From Dugong dugon (Eukaryota; Chordata; Mammalia; Sirenia; Dugongidae), in NCBI GenBank assembly GCA_030035585.1, contig CM057469.1, positions 15,184,501 through 15,248,500 of the forward strand: a stretch of DNA of 64,000 nt. Direction: 5' to 3'. The first letter of the stretch is position 1; each line of letters starts with the position of its first letter. The notes under the pieces are model-generated. The model was given only the letters and a program-made list of their open reading frames with translations, had not been told where the DNA came from and made no database searches. Positions 1-13,500 of this stretch are shown piece after piece. A program made the translations under genes and the position numbers.

Positions 1-1449
1 TTTTCTCTCTTTAAGGTTATATAATAAGTGGAACTACTGTTTCTAAATGTTGCCAAAAGTTGTAGCCTTTGAGGAGTTGTTTCAACAAATAGAGAAAAAC
101 TATTACAGTATCAAGTGTTTATGCATAAGTAAATATGTCTAGAATAGCAGAGTTTCTGAAGAGGTTAGTCAATGCATTTTAGACACTCATTTTATAATTC
201 TGTTTATACTATGAATTTGCTTAGCAAGTGCTCTGCTCACGAATAATACAAAGTTAAACTTTAGCCACCCCCTAGTCTGTACTACCACCACTCATCTGTC
301 AGTCTGTCCTACTGTGGTGGCTTATGTGTTGCTGTGATGCTGGAAGCTATGCCACCAGTATTTCAAATACCAGCAGGGTTACCCCTGGTGGACAGGTTTC
401 AGTGGAGCTTCCAAATAAGACTAGGAAGAAAGGCCTGGCGATCTACTTCCAAAAATTAGCCAATGAAAACTCTACAGAGCACAAAAGATCATTGTCCAGT
501 TGCCAACGATTATGAAGACAGTACAGGACCAGGCAACATTTCATTCTGTTAGACATAGGCTCAACATGAGTCGGAGCTGACTTGACAGAAGCTAACAAGT
601 CCATACTACAAATTAGTTACAGCTGAACTGACAAAGAATGAATACAGACTCAAACCCTAGCTCCTTAGTCCAGAGGAGGACTTCAAGCCCTCCACTATGG
701 GGTTCCCAGGAGTCTTTCCAGCCTGCTACCCTCTCCCTTTTCTGATGCTCCAGATCAGCCACCTGGGGCCTCTCCCTGCACTCACAGCATTGCACACATA
801 ATCTCCTTCTCACAGAAAAGCCCTCCTTCCAGCCTCCACCTGGAGGAGTCATCGGTGCAGACACTCATCTGGAGCTGCTGGAATGGAGGGCAGGCCAGGG
901 GAAAGCTTGGAACTCGGCTGAACGGTGAGCCGTTCAGGACCACCTGAGCAGGACACAGAGTGCTCACTCAACAAATGCCTGCTATGTGGATGAATGACCC
1001 AAAGAACCACTAAATGGCCCTAAGGTCCTTCTACCTCTGAGACCCTCTGGCTCTGTGAGGCAGCGCAAAGGCTCAGCTCAGGTATCTCTGACTCCACAAA
1101 GCTGACACTGAGAGCCCCACCATAAATTATCTTCTTTCCCGTAGGGCTCTGACGGTGTTTATCTGCACCTACACTCTGGCATGTTCTCACTCTACTGCGG
1201 TTACGTGAGCAGCATGGCTGCATGTGGAGGATGCCGATCCCCCACAGCCACAGCAGTGGCCTGGCTCACGACAGCCATTTGATACCCATATGGCAGGAAC
1301 AGGCCCTTCTCAGATCTCACCCAGTAACCAGGGGGAAGACCTTGCCCTGTGGGACTGTGCTGTTCCCGTGTGGAGGGGGCTCAGCTCCTCTCCCCATCCC
1401 TCCCTCCGCAGCGTCCTGGCCCTCAGGGGCTGCCCACAGCCCAGCTCAC
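1..1449. other. TMEM63A intron sequence with an RTE-type repeat
   Basis: No exon was recognised. Positions about 235-600 are a plus-strand repeat related to the RTE LINE and its SINE derivatives (GTGGTGGCTTRTGTGTTGCT, then ACTAGGAAGAAAGGCCTGGC). The rest appears to be unique intronic DNA. Confidence 0.6.
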
Positions 1450-1520
1450 CGGAAGTGGCTCTCCACCAACTCCTTGTTGGCATTTCTGGAGAGCCCTGTG
1501 ATGAACAGGGTCCGTCTCAC
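1450..1520 (-). CDS. TMEM63A: TMEM63A coding exon 8
   Basis: The 71-base exon encodes [20 protein letters not shown] and the following SHFR, the start of the cytosolic RRM-like domain of the OSCA/TMEM63 family. The acceptor is CTGGCAG and the donor is GTGAGC. No further TMEM63A exon was recognised between 1 and 1449, so exon 9 is probably left of the window. Confidence 0.92.
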
Positions 1521-4500
1521 CTGCCAGAGAAAGACACCAGGGGGAAAGGTCACCAGGGCAAGCCAGTTTGTGGTGGGTCCAGGTTCTCAGCCCTGCTCAA
1601 GCCTCCAGAAAACAAACAACAGGAGATCAGAAGACTGACAGAGGCTCGTGTTTTCGGTCTTTCTGTGGCCTTGGAGAGCCCTGAAGGGGGTTATTTACAT
1701 ATCTTCTTCTTCCAAGGCTGTAGAAAGGATACGTTTTCACAGCAACCCTAAGCTTCCTTTGTGAGACAGGATACCGAGAAAGAACCCAGAGAGGCGAAGT
1801 AACTCAAGTGGGGCCACAAAGATCAGAGGACAACCAAGGCCTGGAACCCCGGTAACAGATACCCTCACCAGCCACCAAACTGTGAGGTGCGGTGCCAAGA
1901 CAGAGGGACTGTTCTTCAGCCAGACGTCTTAGAAGTTACTCAGACTCGTTAATTACGAGCCCAACCCCCACAAATCAAAGGGCTAGTTGGCAGAATGGAG
2001 GGGAGAGGAATATCCAAATCCTAAAACAATCCACCAGGAAATTTTTTAAAAAAGAGAAAATGTCAAGTTTGAGCATAAATATGCAAGCCAGATTCTACAC
2101 AGGCCCCTCTTATTTATTTTTTTTGAATCTATATGTTTCCGATTCATTTGCACTGAGCTCATCAAATTGTTGTTTGTTTTTTGAAACAATTCCTTCAGGT
2201 ATAGTTCAGTGACATTGATTACATTCTTCAAGCTGTGCTACCATTCTCACCGGCCTTTTCCAAATCATTCCGCTACCATTAACATAAACTCGATCCACCC
2301 TAAGCCAACTCCCTTTTCACTGCCCCGTCCCTCCCCAGGCAATCACTGTTTTTGGTTGCTATTTCACGTAAGTGAGATTACACTTTACATGAGCCCTTTT
2401 GTGACTGACCGATTTCGCTCTGCATAATGTTCTCAAGGGAGCTCTGATTCTATAAAAGTTGTTTGCTGTCTGGGGAAGGCCCCCAAGTGCTGACAGACCC
2501 CTCTTTACAAAGGTTTGCTTCTATCATGGTCCTGGAGAATAAGCCTCATAAGATGTCCTCTCTGGCTCTCACCTGAGACCCCTCCCCGGCACAGCACCCC
2601 TCTCAACCCACCAGCCTCAGGCTGGGACTGGGTCACTCACCAGGCTCTCTGCTTTGTACTTGATGGACTCGGTATGGTGCCGCATGAAGCACACAGTGAG
2701 GACGAGGTAGATGACAGCAAAGATGGTGTGCAGCCAGAGAAGGTTGTTGCTGAGGGGAGGACATGGGCTACTATCAGGGTTGGCCTCCGGGGTGGAGGGT
2801 GGGGTTGGGTAGGGGCTAGGGCTTGGTTACCCTGGCCACTGAGCTGAGGACCAATAGCTTCATCACAACAGACACCACCGATTGGAGGCCACCAGTCCAA
2901 AGGCTCTTAGCCCACAATGAATACTTCAGAGAGGTCCCCTTGGCCCTATTCTGACAAATGAACTCCAGGTCCACAGGGCCTATGTGTTTTGTTAAAACCA
3001 GTTGCCATCTAGTCATTTCCAACTCTTGGTGACCCCATGCGTTACAGAGTAGAGCTGTACTCCATAAAGTCTTCAAGGCTGTGACCTTTCAGAAGCAGAC
3101 CACCAGGCCTTTCTTCTGAGGCACCTCTGGGTGGGTTCGAACTGCCAATCTTTCGGTCAGTAGTAGAGTACTTAACCATTTGCACCACCTAGTGTTTTGT
3201 TAAACCCCCTGCAAACAGAGGCTACCTGTAGCATGTTCTTGCCCATGACCCAACAACACATTAGCTGTAAAAGGGCTCTCAGACATTTCAGCCTGCTTTG
3301 GACTACTTCCGGCCTACCCTGGGCTCTCAAATCTGCCTTCTCCTTGGATTCTCAGCCATCAGCACCCTCACTACCCACCCTTACCCCTAGCCTGTCCCAT
3401 ACTCACTCAGTCTGTAGATTTGCTATTGTGGTCCTCCCAAAACTGTAAGGGTCTTTATCTGCAGAGAAACACAGACTTAGCTCAGGGCTACACTGAGGAA
3501 AGTGGGGGCATAATTAGCCTTGGTCTGTGAGTTCTGAGAAGGAGGAACACAAGATGATTGGACCCATCAGAAGACAATGACGTCTACTAGGAGCCCTAAT
3601 ACATGGCATAAACAGAATACAAACCATAACTAACAATGCACAAGCACCAGAAGAGAGACTAGATAAATGGGAGCTCCTAAAAATCAAACACTTATGCTCA
3701 TCAAAAGACTTCACCAAAAGAGTCAAAAGACAACCTCCAGACTGGGAAAAAAATTTTGGCTATGACAAATCCGATCAGTATCTAATCTCTAAAATCTACA
3801 GGATACAGCAAAACCTCAACAACAAAAAGACAAATAACCCAATTAAAAAATGGGCAAAGGATATGAATAGGCACTTCGCCAAAGAAGATATTCAGGTGGC
3901 TAACAGACACATGAAGAAATGCTCACCATCATTAGCCATTAGAGAAATGCAGATCACAACTACCATGAGATAGCATCTCACCCCAACAAGGCTAGCATTA
4001 ATTCAAAAAACACAAAATAATAAATGCTGGAGAGGTTGTAGAGAGACTGGAACACTTATATACTGTTGGTGGGAATGTAAAATGGTACAACCACTTTGGA
4101 AATCGATTTGGCGCTTCCTTAAAAAGCTAGAAATAGAAGTACCATATGATCCAGCTATCCCATTCCCTGGAATATATCCTAGAGAAATAAGAGCCATCAC
4201 ACGAATAGATATATGCACACCCATGTTCATTGCAGAACTGTTCACAATAGCAAAAAGATGGAAACAACCTAGGTGCCCATCAACGGACGAATGGATAAAC
4301 AAATTATGGTATATACACACAACGGAATACTACCCAATGATAAAGAACAACGATGAAGCCGTGAAACATAACATGGAGGAATCTGGAGGGCATTATGCTG
4401 AGTGAATTTAGTCAGTCACAGAAGGACAAATATTGTATAAGACCACTATTTTAAGAACTCAAGAAAAGGTTTAAACACAGAAGAAAACATTCTTTGATGG

Positions 4501-7500
4501 TTATGAGGGTGGGGAGGGAGGGTGAGGGTTATTCACTAACTAGATAGTAGATAAGAATTATCTTAGGTGAAGGGAAGGACAGCACACACTACAGGGGAAG
4601 TCAGCACAACTGGACTAACCCAAAGCTAAGAAGTTTCCTGAATACAATCAAACACTTTGAGGGACAGAGTAGCAGGGGTAGGGGTCTGGGGACCATGCTT
4701 TCAGGGGACATCTAGGTCAACTGGCATAACAAAGCTTATTAAGAAAATGCTCTGCATCCTACTTTGGTGAGTGATGTCTGGGGTCTTAAAAGCTTGCAAG
4801 CAGCCATCTAAGATGCATCAGTTGGTCCTAACCACCTGGAGTAAAGGAGAATGAAGAACACCAAAGACACAAGGAAAGCAGTAGCTCAAGAGACAGAAAG
4901 GGCCATATAAACCAGAGACTTCATCAGCCTGAGACCAGAAGAACTAGATGGTGCCTGGCTACCACCAATGACCGCCCTGACAGGGAACACAACAGATAGT
5001 CCCTGATGGAGCAGGGGAAAGGTGGGGTGCAGAACTCAAATTCTAGTAAGAAAACCAGACTTAATGGTCTGAGACTGGAGGAACCCCGGAAAGCATGGCC
5101 CCTGGATTCTCTATCAGCTCAGAACTAAAACAATTTCCAAGGCCAGCTCTTAAGACAGGGATTGGAGTGGACTGTGGGATGTAAAGTGATACTCGTTAGG
5201 AGTGTGCCTCTTAGCTCAAGTAGACACAAGAGACTAAATGTGCAGCTTCTGTACGGAGGTGAGACGGGAAGACAGAGAGGGTTAGGAGCTGGCTGAACGG
5301 ACATGGGGAACCAGGGGTGGAAAGGAAGAGTGTGCTGTCACAATATGGGGAAAGCAATTAGAATCACATAATAATGTATGTATAAATTTTTGTATGGGAG
5401 ACTAACTTGAAATGTAAACTTCATTTAAACTACAACAGTAAACAAAAAAAAAAAAAAGAAGAAGACAATGACATCCAGTCTTTCTAGAACTATGCTAACC
5501 AAGGCCTCTGGTTTACTCTGAGATATTCCCTGACAACTTCTTCTCAACCTACCATGTAGGTAAAGTTAAAATTTGGATTCATCTTGCTTTGAGATTCTCG
5601 TGGAACTCTGTAATAAAACTAGAAACATCATAAACGGTTGCCAAAGCAAAGCCTGGGAATTCCTGGGTATAATAAGTGGATTCATGATGGCATTTTGGTT
5701 ACAAATTCCTGCGGTTACTTAGAGATGGTATTCCACACTCTGAATTTGACTTTTGAGCATCACAAACATTTTTCCAGGCCCACTAATTGTGCCCTCCTAA
5801 TTTGCATGAGGGCAGGAAAGCATAAAATACTCTCTGTAAGCCCCTAATTCTATAGAGTCTTTTTTTCTCCTATCAGTTACAACCAGAATTTATATTGGAG
5901 GCCCACCTCTTGGCCCCAGGTTTGGGGTGGATTCCTCTCCAGATCTATAATCTGACAGAAAAGTTCAGAAAGTCATCCCAAGACCTCACATCTGAATTTG
6001 AACATGAATCCTGGAGCTCTGGTCTACCACAATGAGCCCCTCTCTCCCTGGGGCCGCTGCTCTGTCCAGGCCACACACAGACAAGGATGAGAAGACGCCT
6101 TACCCAGCAAGTCTCCTGTGAGGTTGACGGGTAGGATGATGCACAGGGACAAGAAGTTGACCACCACCAGCAGCGAGATGATGTGTCTCTGGAAAGACAG
6201 GTAGTGGATGGCATCCTCTCCACACCGCTCCAGGATCTGGTCATTGCTGGCCAAACACACACACAGAATCTCAATGAGTGGCAGTACCACACAGGGTCCT
6301 TGGGGGCTACTATCCTATGAGGTAGGGTCTATTATTATCCCTGTTTTTTTTTTTTTTTTTTTTTTTTAACTTAAGAGGAGACAGAGGTACGGAAAAGCTG
6401 TGTAACTTTCAGGATCACAGATCTTGTAATAGCTGAGCTACGACACGAACTCCACAGCCCCCACTGTTAGCCCCTACGTCATACTCCTGGGTGAAGAACT
6501 GACCACCACTCCATTTGTGTCACTAGAAACATCTGTGGTTGTGGTGCATGAATGAAATTACTGCACAGCCCTTCGCTGCTTCTGGGAACAAAGTCACTGA
6601 CAAGATGGCTGCTGGGAATCACGTTCAGAGGTAGGGAAGTGTGTCCAGGCTCATGGCCCCACCCCTTCCTCCAGTCTCCCCTCAGGAGAGCTGGGAGACA
6701 GAGATGGAGCCAATGTTATAAACATTCTAACTCTCAGTCCATCCTACCCTCCTGCCTCCTCCCAGTGATACGGCCATAGCCTGAGGGATAGGCAAGTGGC
6801 CTGTTTGCACTTTTCCACCCTCAGTGCTGTATCTGGAAGCTCTGGGTCGACTGGGGACCTGGAAAATCCCAGGGTCAGACAGCCAGACTTCAGTATTCCA
6901 GAGGGAGAAGGGGGGTCTCCCTGCCTCTTTCCCTCTCTCCTGACAGGGCCGTGTTCCCAGAAGGATAGGAAAGCACTGCACAAGCTGTATAAAAGGAAGA
7001 TCTGAAAGGCGGTAAGCATGGCTCTGCAGTCAGACTGGCCAAAGGTGAACCCTAGCTCAGCCACCTCTCAGCTACATGACTGGAAACGGGCCATGTGACT
7101 TATCTGAGCTCAGACAGAAGGCAGGGAAACTAGTACCCACTGTTGGGAGTGGTGGTTCAGTGGCAGATTCTCATCTTCCATGCAGAAGACCTGGGTTCAA
7201 TCCCAACCAATGCACCTCATGCGCAGCCACCACCCATCAGTCAGTGGTGGCTTGTGTGTTGCTGTGATGCTGAACAGCTTTCAGCAGTGCTTCCAAACTA
7301 AGACAGACTAGGAAGAAAGGCCTTTGCTCTAATTCTGAAAATCAGCCAGTGAAAACCCTATGGATCACAACAGTTCAAGCGGCAACCAATTATGGGGATG
7401 GTGCAGGACTGGGCATCATTTCACGCTGCTGTACATGGGGTCACCATGAGTCGGGGGCCAACTCGATGACAGCTAACACTGACAACCACCTGACTCCACT

Positions 7501-10500
7501 GACCCATCAGAGCTCAAAAGAGACAATGGGGATAAAGCACCTGAGACTGTACCTGGCACACAGTAGAGGCTCAAAAAACGTGGTTGTTGATACTGTTGAT
7601 GTTTACTATTTATGTGGAGGACAAAACTTTGCAATTAACTACATTGTTTTCACTTCTAAATAAACTACCAAAATGTACACACTTTGCCATGTGTTTTATA
7701 AATGAATATTAATGAAGATTACAACCAACAATTAACATTTTCGTCTACAGTTTTCCTTGAGACGCGCTTCTGACTTCCCCATCTTCCTGAGGAAAGGCAT
7801 GGAAAGAAACTGAGAGGCCTCTCTGAGTGCTTCTTGAAATGTTGGCTGTGAGCAGCTGTTAAAATTTAATTGCAGCTTTAAAAAAGTCAAAGGGTAGTCT
7901 GCTCTGTAACTAGGGGAAAAAAAAATACTGGTAGTTGAAATGGAAAGATCTTTCTGATATAACGTTAAAATGAGAACGCAGAGCACATAGCTGCATACAC
8001 TGTACAACCCCACTCAATGAAAAACGCATTTCCATCCACGGGAGAACGGAAGAGAGCACAGAACAATGAGAGCCGTAAGGTGCAAGATGGAGGGATTGAG
8101 GTTGAAATTCATTAACAGCCTTTGCTGGTTAACATGAAAATGATTAAATCAAAGTTTCTGTGTCAAAGTTTCATTGGACCAGTTGAGACCAGGGGACTCC
8201 CTGAGATTATCGCCCTGAGACGCTCTTTAAACCTTGAACCAAAACTATCCCAAGATCATCTTTTAGCAAAACAGCAGAGTGGCACAGAAAAGAAAAGATA
8301 TTATCCATCACAAAATAAAAGATATTACCCATAAGAATGGTGCTGTACTCAATTGGCAGAGTGTAGTCGATGTCACTGAACTGTGCATGTAGAAATTTTT
8401 GAAATGGTGTATCTTTGGCTATGTGTATTTTCACCAAAAAAAAAAAAGGGTTGAGAAGTTAGAGGGTTGACATGTTGTGGGGTTGTTAACCAATGTCATA
8501 AACAATATGTGTACTACTGTTTCATGAGAAACTATTTGTTCTGTAAGCCTTCACCTGAAGTACAATAAAAAAAAAAGAATGGTGCCCTACTAAAAAACCA
8601 TCTGTATGAGGCCAAAAGGTCAACATTTACTCTAAAGCAAAGAAGAGAAGAAAAGGGAGCAGGGAAACTAGAGCACTGGAAACAGAACAACCAGAATGCA
8701 ATTAAAGAGAAAGCTGACACATTGTGGAAAATGTAACCAACGTCACTGAAGAATTTGTGTGGAAATTATCAAATGGGAACCTAACTTGCTATGTAAACTT
8801 TAACCAAAAACACAATAAAATATTATTTTAAAAAAAAGTGTTATCGGCTTCAGGCCTGTGATGGGCATGGTATGAGTAGGATAGGGGTGGGCAGAGCCCC
8901 AACCAGCAGTGGCCGTAGAGTGTGGAAACCACGCAGTGAGCAGTTTTCAGAAGTGGGCTTATGGGAGACTTAAATTTTTCATCTTTTTTGCTTCCTTTTT
9001 TGATGAACTTTTTGCACAGAACATTATGACTTCCAGCATCAGAAGGAAACGTGTCCTAGTGACTTTTTGGTGTTCAGGGAAGGGTGTTGCCGTTCTGAGC
9101 TGCCATCCAGTCAGCCCTTGACTCACGGTGACCCAATGAACAACAGAACAAAATGCTATCAGGTCCTATGCCACCCCCATGATCGGCTGTGGATTGGACA
9201 GTTGTGATCCATAGGGTTTTCACTGACTGATTTTCAGAAGCAGATCACCAGGCTTTTCTTCCTGATCTGTTTTAGGCTGGAAGCTCTACTGAAACCTATC
9301 CAGCATCATAGTAAATGCAAACCTCCACTGACAGGCAAGAGCTGGCTGTGCATCAGGTACATTGACCAGGACTCAAACCCTGGCTGCATGTCTCCCACGT
9401 GGAAACTGAATTCTACGACAAAACCACAAATGCTCTGCAGGGTGGGGTGACAAATCCTCTCCCACCACTGTCCCCTCCCTCCCTTCCTGGAAACACTCTC
9501 TCCCGCTTCCTGCTGCTCCAGACCAGAGGTCACTAGCTTCTGCCTCAGAAACTCTGCCTCCTGCCAGTTCCCCTGATAACACCTCCCAGCAAACCTGACT
9601 TCTGACATCACACTCTCTCATGTATCAGTCCATCTGAAGGAGACAGAGCAGGTACTGTCCTTGGCCCTTTTTATAGTTGGGGAAACTGAGGCCAGAGAGT
9701 TATATATTACCCAATGTCATATAACTACCGTATTTCATCAAATCTAAGGTGTCCTTTTTCATGTTTTCACTTCTGAAACGAGGTGCACTCTACAATCAAA
9801 AGGTGACCATAATTTAATCGGCAGCATTCTCTCTTTCTTTAAAAAAAAAAAAAGCAAAAACCAGCTGCCTTCAAGTTGACTCCGCCGCACGGCAACCCCT
9901 TTTATGTCATAGTAGAACTGAGCTCCATAGGGTTTTTAATGGCTGGTTTTTCGGAAGTAGATGGCCAGGCCTTTCTTCTGAGGCAACTCTGGGTGGACTC
10001 GAACTGCCAACTTTTTGTCTAGCAGCCAAGCACATTCACCGTTTGCACCTCCCAGGGACTCCTCTTTCATATGTCCATCTTCCAATGACGGCTTCTTAGA
10101 TTTGATGGAATGGTCCCTGACTTCGCTCCTTCCACCACAGGAGAGGTGACTAACCAGCTCTTAATCACCAAGGACCTCTTTCAGGATTTCTCTCCATGCT
10201 CCCCAAGTTTTAAACAAAAAAAGAAAACTTTTAACCAAATGAGCTGAATGTATTAATTAAGTCACAATTACTTTATTTCTCTACTTTTCATCAATTCAAA
10301 GACACACGAAACTGTCTAGTACAGCTTCCATCCACAACTAATCAATGTTAGATATTGAATGGATATAAAAACCGGCTTTAATTAACTTGTGCAGCATTAT
10401 GAAGAATGAATGTATAATTTCCACTGAATATTTTGAAATTAAAAGTTCATTGCTACCTTCAAGAAGTCCTTGGGATCAACTGCAGTTTGGGAAGTCCTGC

Positions 10501-13500
10501 GCTACAGCAGGGGCTGGCATCTCCATCACCGAGACTCCCATCCTAGAAACCTTCTCCTTCCCTGCCCCCATCCCCCAGGGGGCTGCCTGGTTGATCTTTA
10601 TTCTCAGCCCCCACATACTGCTTGACCTGAATGGAAAAGTATGTGAGAGACCCCATCTCAGGATCAGATATCTTGGCTCTTTCTTCCTGACTGGCCAAAC
10701 ACCAAGCAAACCAGCCAAACAAAGGCCCCGCCATCTCCCTGTACTGTACTTACTTCAGGCGGAAGATGGCCGTCAGCCAGGGGCAGCATCCCTGGAAACA
10801 GAAAGAACTCAGATTAGTGTCCAACATCGGTGCCTTTGAGAGGCATACGTAATCATCATCTTTGACCTTAAATAACCGTTTAGCTTCCTGTTATATAAAA
10901 ATAATGCTTCTGTCCCAAATTCAGCCAGCTGCCCCTTGCCCCAAACATGACAGAGTCTACATGTTCCCCAGTCCATTGTAATATGCACCACGTGCATAGA
11001 GTTCTTGAGAAACCAGCCGTGTCTGGACACTTTGCAGAATCACACAAGCTCCACGGTCAAATCATGAAACTTGGCTCAAGAGCTAAATGAAAGCCCAGGG
11101 AAGCTCTGTCGAAATTGGTGTGGACTTCTATTCCATCCATCATTTCAAAATGACTGATTAAGATGTGGGACAAAGGAGAGAAACAAACCTAGTAAGTCTG
11201 ACAGTCTTCTGCAGTGGGATTTAGGGAGGGAAAGGGTGTTGATAGATTTTAATGTCCATCACATCTCTTAAGGTTAATACTCCCTAAAGCTGGGCTATTA
11301 CCCAGCCGGGAAAGATAAATATTTGCTCATCATTCATTCAGCAATTACTAAGCACCTGGTGGTGCCGGGGAACAGGCTGGATAAGACATGATTCCTGCCC
11401 ACATCTGGCTCCTATCCAGCAGAGAAACAGCAAGTCAGTGATGCACTGTAACGCAAAGTCACGACGAGGATGACAGAGACACGTGCTGGGGAAGCTCAGG
11501 GGATTCCACGGCCAGTTCTGCCTGTGAGTTGCTCTAGTCTCATTACCTTGGGTCACCGGGCGGCCATCTTCCCTATGGTATTTTCCAAGCTCGAGTGCTT
11601 ATGTTGATGCAGAGAAGATCTTTCACCAGCACTGGCCACTCAAGATCCAGAGTATCAATTTAGCAGCTGAACTAGGAGCGCCACAGCCCTGCCCTTGAAA
11701 TCATTACTGCGGGTTTCCAGCCCAACCACAACCACAACTGTCCCTTAAATACCAACCAGCTCATTTTCAAAGTCTTGTTGCCCTGAGGAGGAAGAAGATG
11801 ACAGCCTCCGGAATCTAGACTCACTAGAGGGAAAAAGGGGGGCACAAAAAAGGCAGACAATTATTTTTAAAAGTCTAAAAATGTATGTCCTGTATATTGC
11901 TCTCTGTTAGAGCTCAGGACCAAAGCTACCAGCCTTCAGTGGCTGTGACACAATATAATTCACCCTGTGAAAAATGTAGCTGAGGGCAATGGACCAGTCC
12001 CAGGTATGGTCAACTCTAACCCTTGGGATGAATAACAGAGTTGGGGCATTAATAGACTGTCTCCGCATGACACATCCTTGAACCTCAGCCTGGTGACTGG
12101 TCTACACACGGTGACTGGTCTACCTAAAGTGACTTGCAAGTGTTGCCTGCGTACAATATATTTCCTAATATACCAGATAAAACTTGGAATAAATACTTTA
12201 TCAAATCTAAGACACCATTGGTGGTAAGGTGAAAATAACTACAGTAGCTCAGTTCCAGAGGGTGGGGCTGCTGTTGAGGTGGGCCAAGAAAATAGGACCA
12301 CTACCCCAAAGTTGGTGAGGATGGCTGCTGTGTCAGTCGGCCAGGGGAATGGAACCACTTAGGGCCACAGGAGTGGGGCCACCATTCAGGTGGACCAGGA
12401 GAATGGGGCTACCCAAAGCCCAGGGAGCTAGGTCTCTGTTCTAGTGGGCCTAGAAGGCAGGGCTGATGCCCAGGGCTGAGGGGCCCCTACCCAGAATCTA
12501 GCCAATGCCCAGAGTCCAGAGGGTAGGGATATTTCCCCAAAGGTCCTAGAGAACAGAATCATTTTCAAACCTTCAGAACTAATGAAATTTGCTCTGCTGG
12601 GTTTGGGATTTGCATGTTTCCTGTGACCTCTTCTTTCTCTCCATTTGGGATGGGAATGTCTACCTTGTGCCTATTCAACCATTGTACTTTAGAAGCAGAT
12701 AACTTAATTCACAGCTCCACAGATGGAGAGGAATTTTGCCCCAGGATGGACCATATCCAGAGGCTCGCCCGTAATTGATTTAGAGTTGATACCGAATGGG
12801 TTAAGACTGAAGGGGATGATATGATAGGGTGAATGTGTTTTGCACGTGGAAGGACATGAATTTTGGGAGCCAAAAGGGTGCAAGGAGCCCCGGTGATGCA
12901 GTGGTTAAGAGCTCGGCTGCTAACCAAAAGGTCAGCAGTTCGAATCTACCAGCTGGAAACCCTATGGGGCAGTTACACTCTGTCCTGTAGGGTTGCTATG
13001 AGTCAGAATCGACTCGATGGCATTGGGTAAAGGGTACAATGTTATGGATTAAACTGTGTCCCCTCAAAATATGTACTGGAATCTTAACCCCTATACCTAC
13101 AGATGTAATACTGTTTGGAAATAGGGTTTTCTTTGTTATATTAATGAGTCCATACCAGTGTAGAGTGTGTCCTAAACCTAATCAGTTCTGAGTTATAAAA
13201 AGAGCAGATTACACACAGAGACACACACTCACAGGGAAGACAGACGCCACAAGGATCGTCTACAAGCCGAGAAACCAAGAACATCCAGGGCTACTAACAA
13301 GGAGGGAAGTGACGTGACCAAGATCCTGACTTGAACTCTTAGCCTCCAGAACTGTGAGACAATCAATGAGTGTTCTTTACGGCCACCCACTTGTGGTACA
13401 GGCGTTACCGCATCACTAGGAAGCTAAAACACCACCATCGATAATAAGATGCATCCTGGTTTCAGAGACGTGAACATGCACACTTTAGAGTCACTGAACC

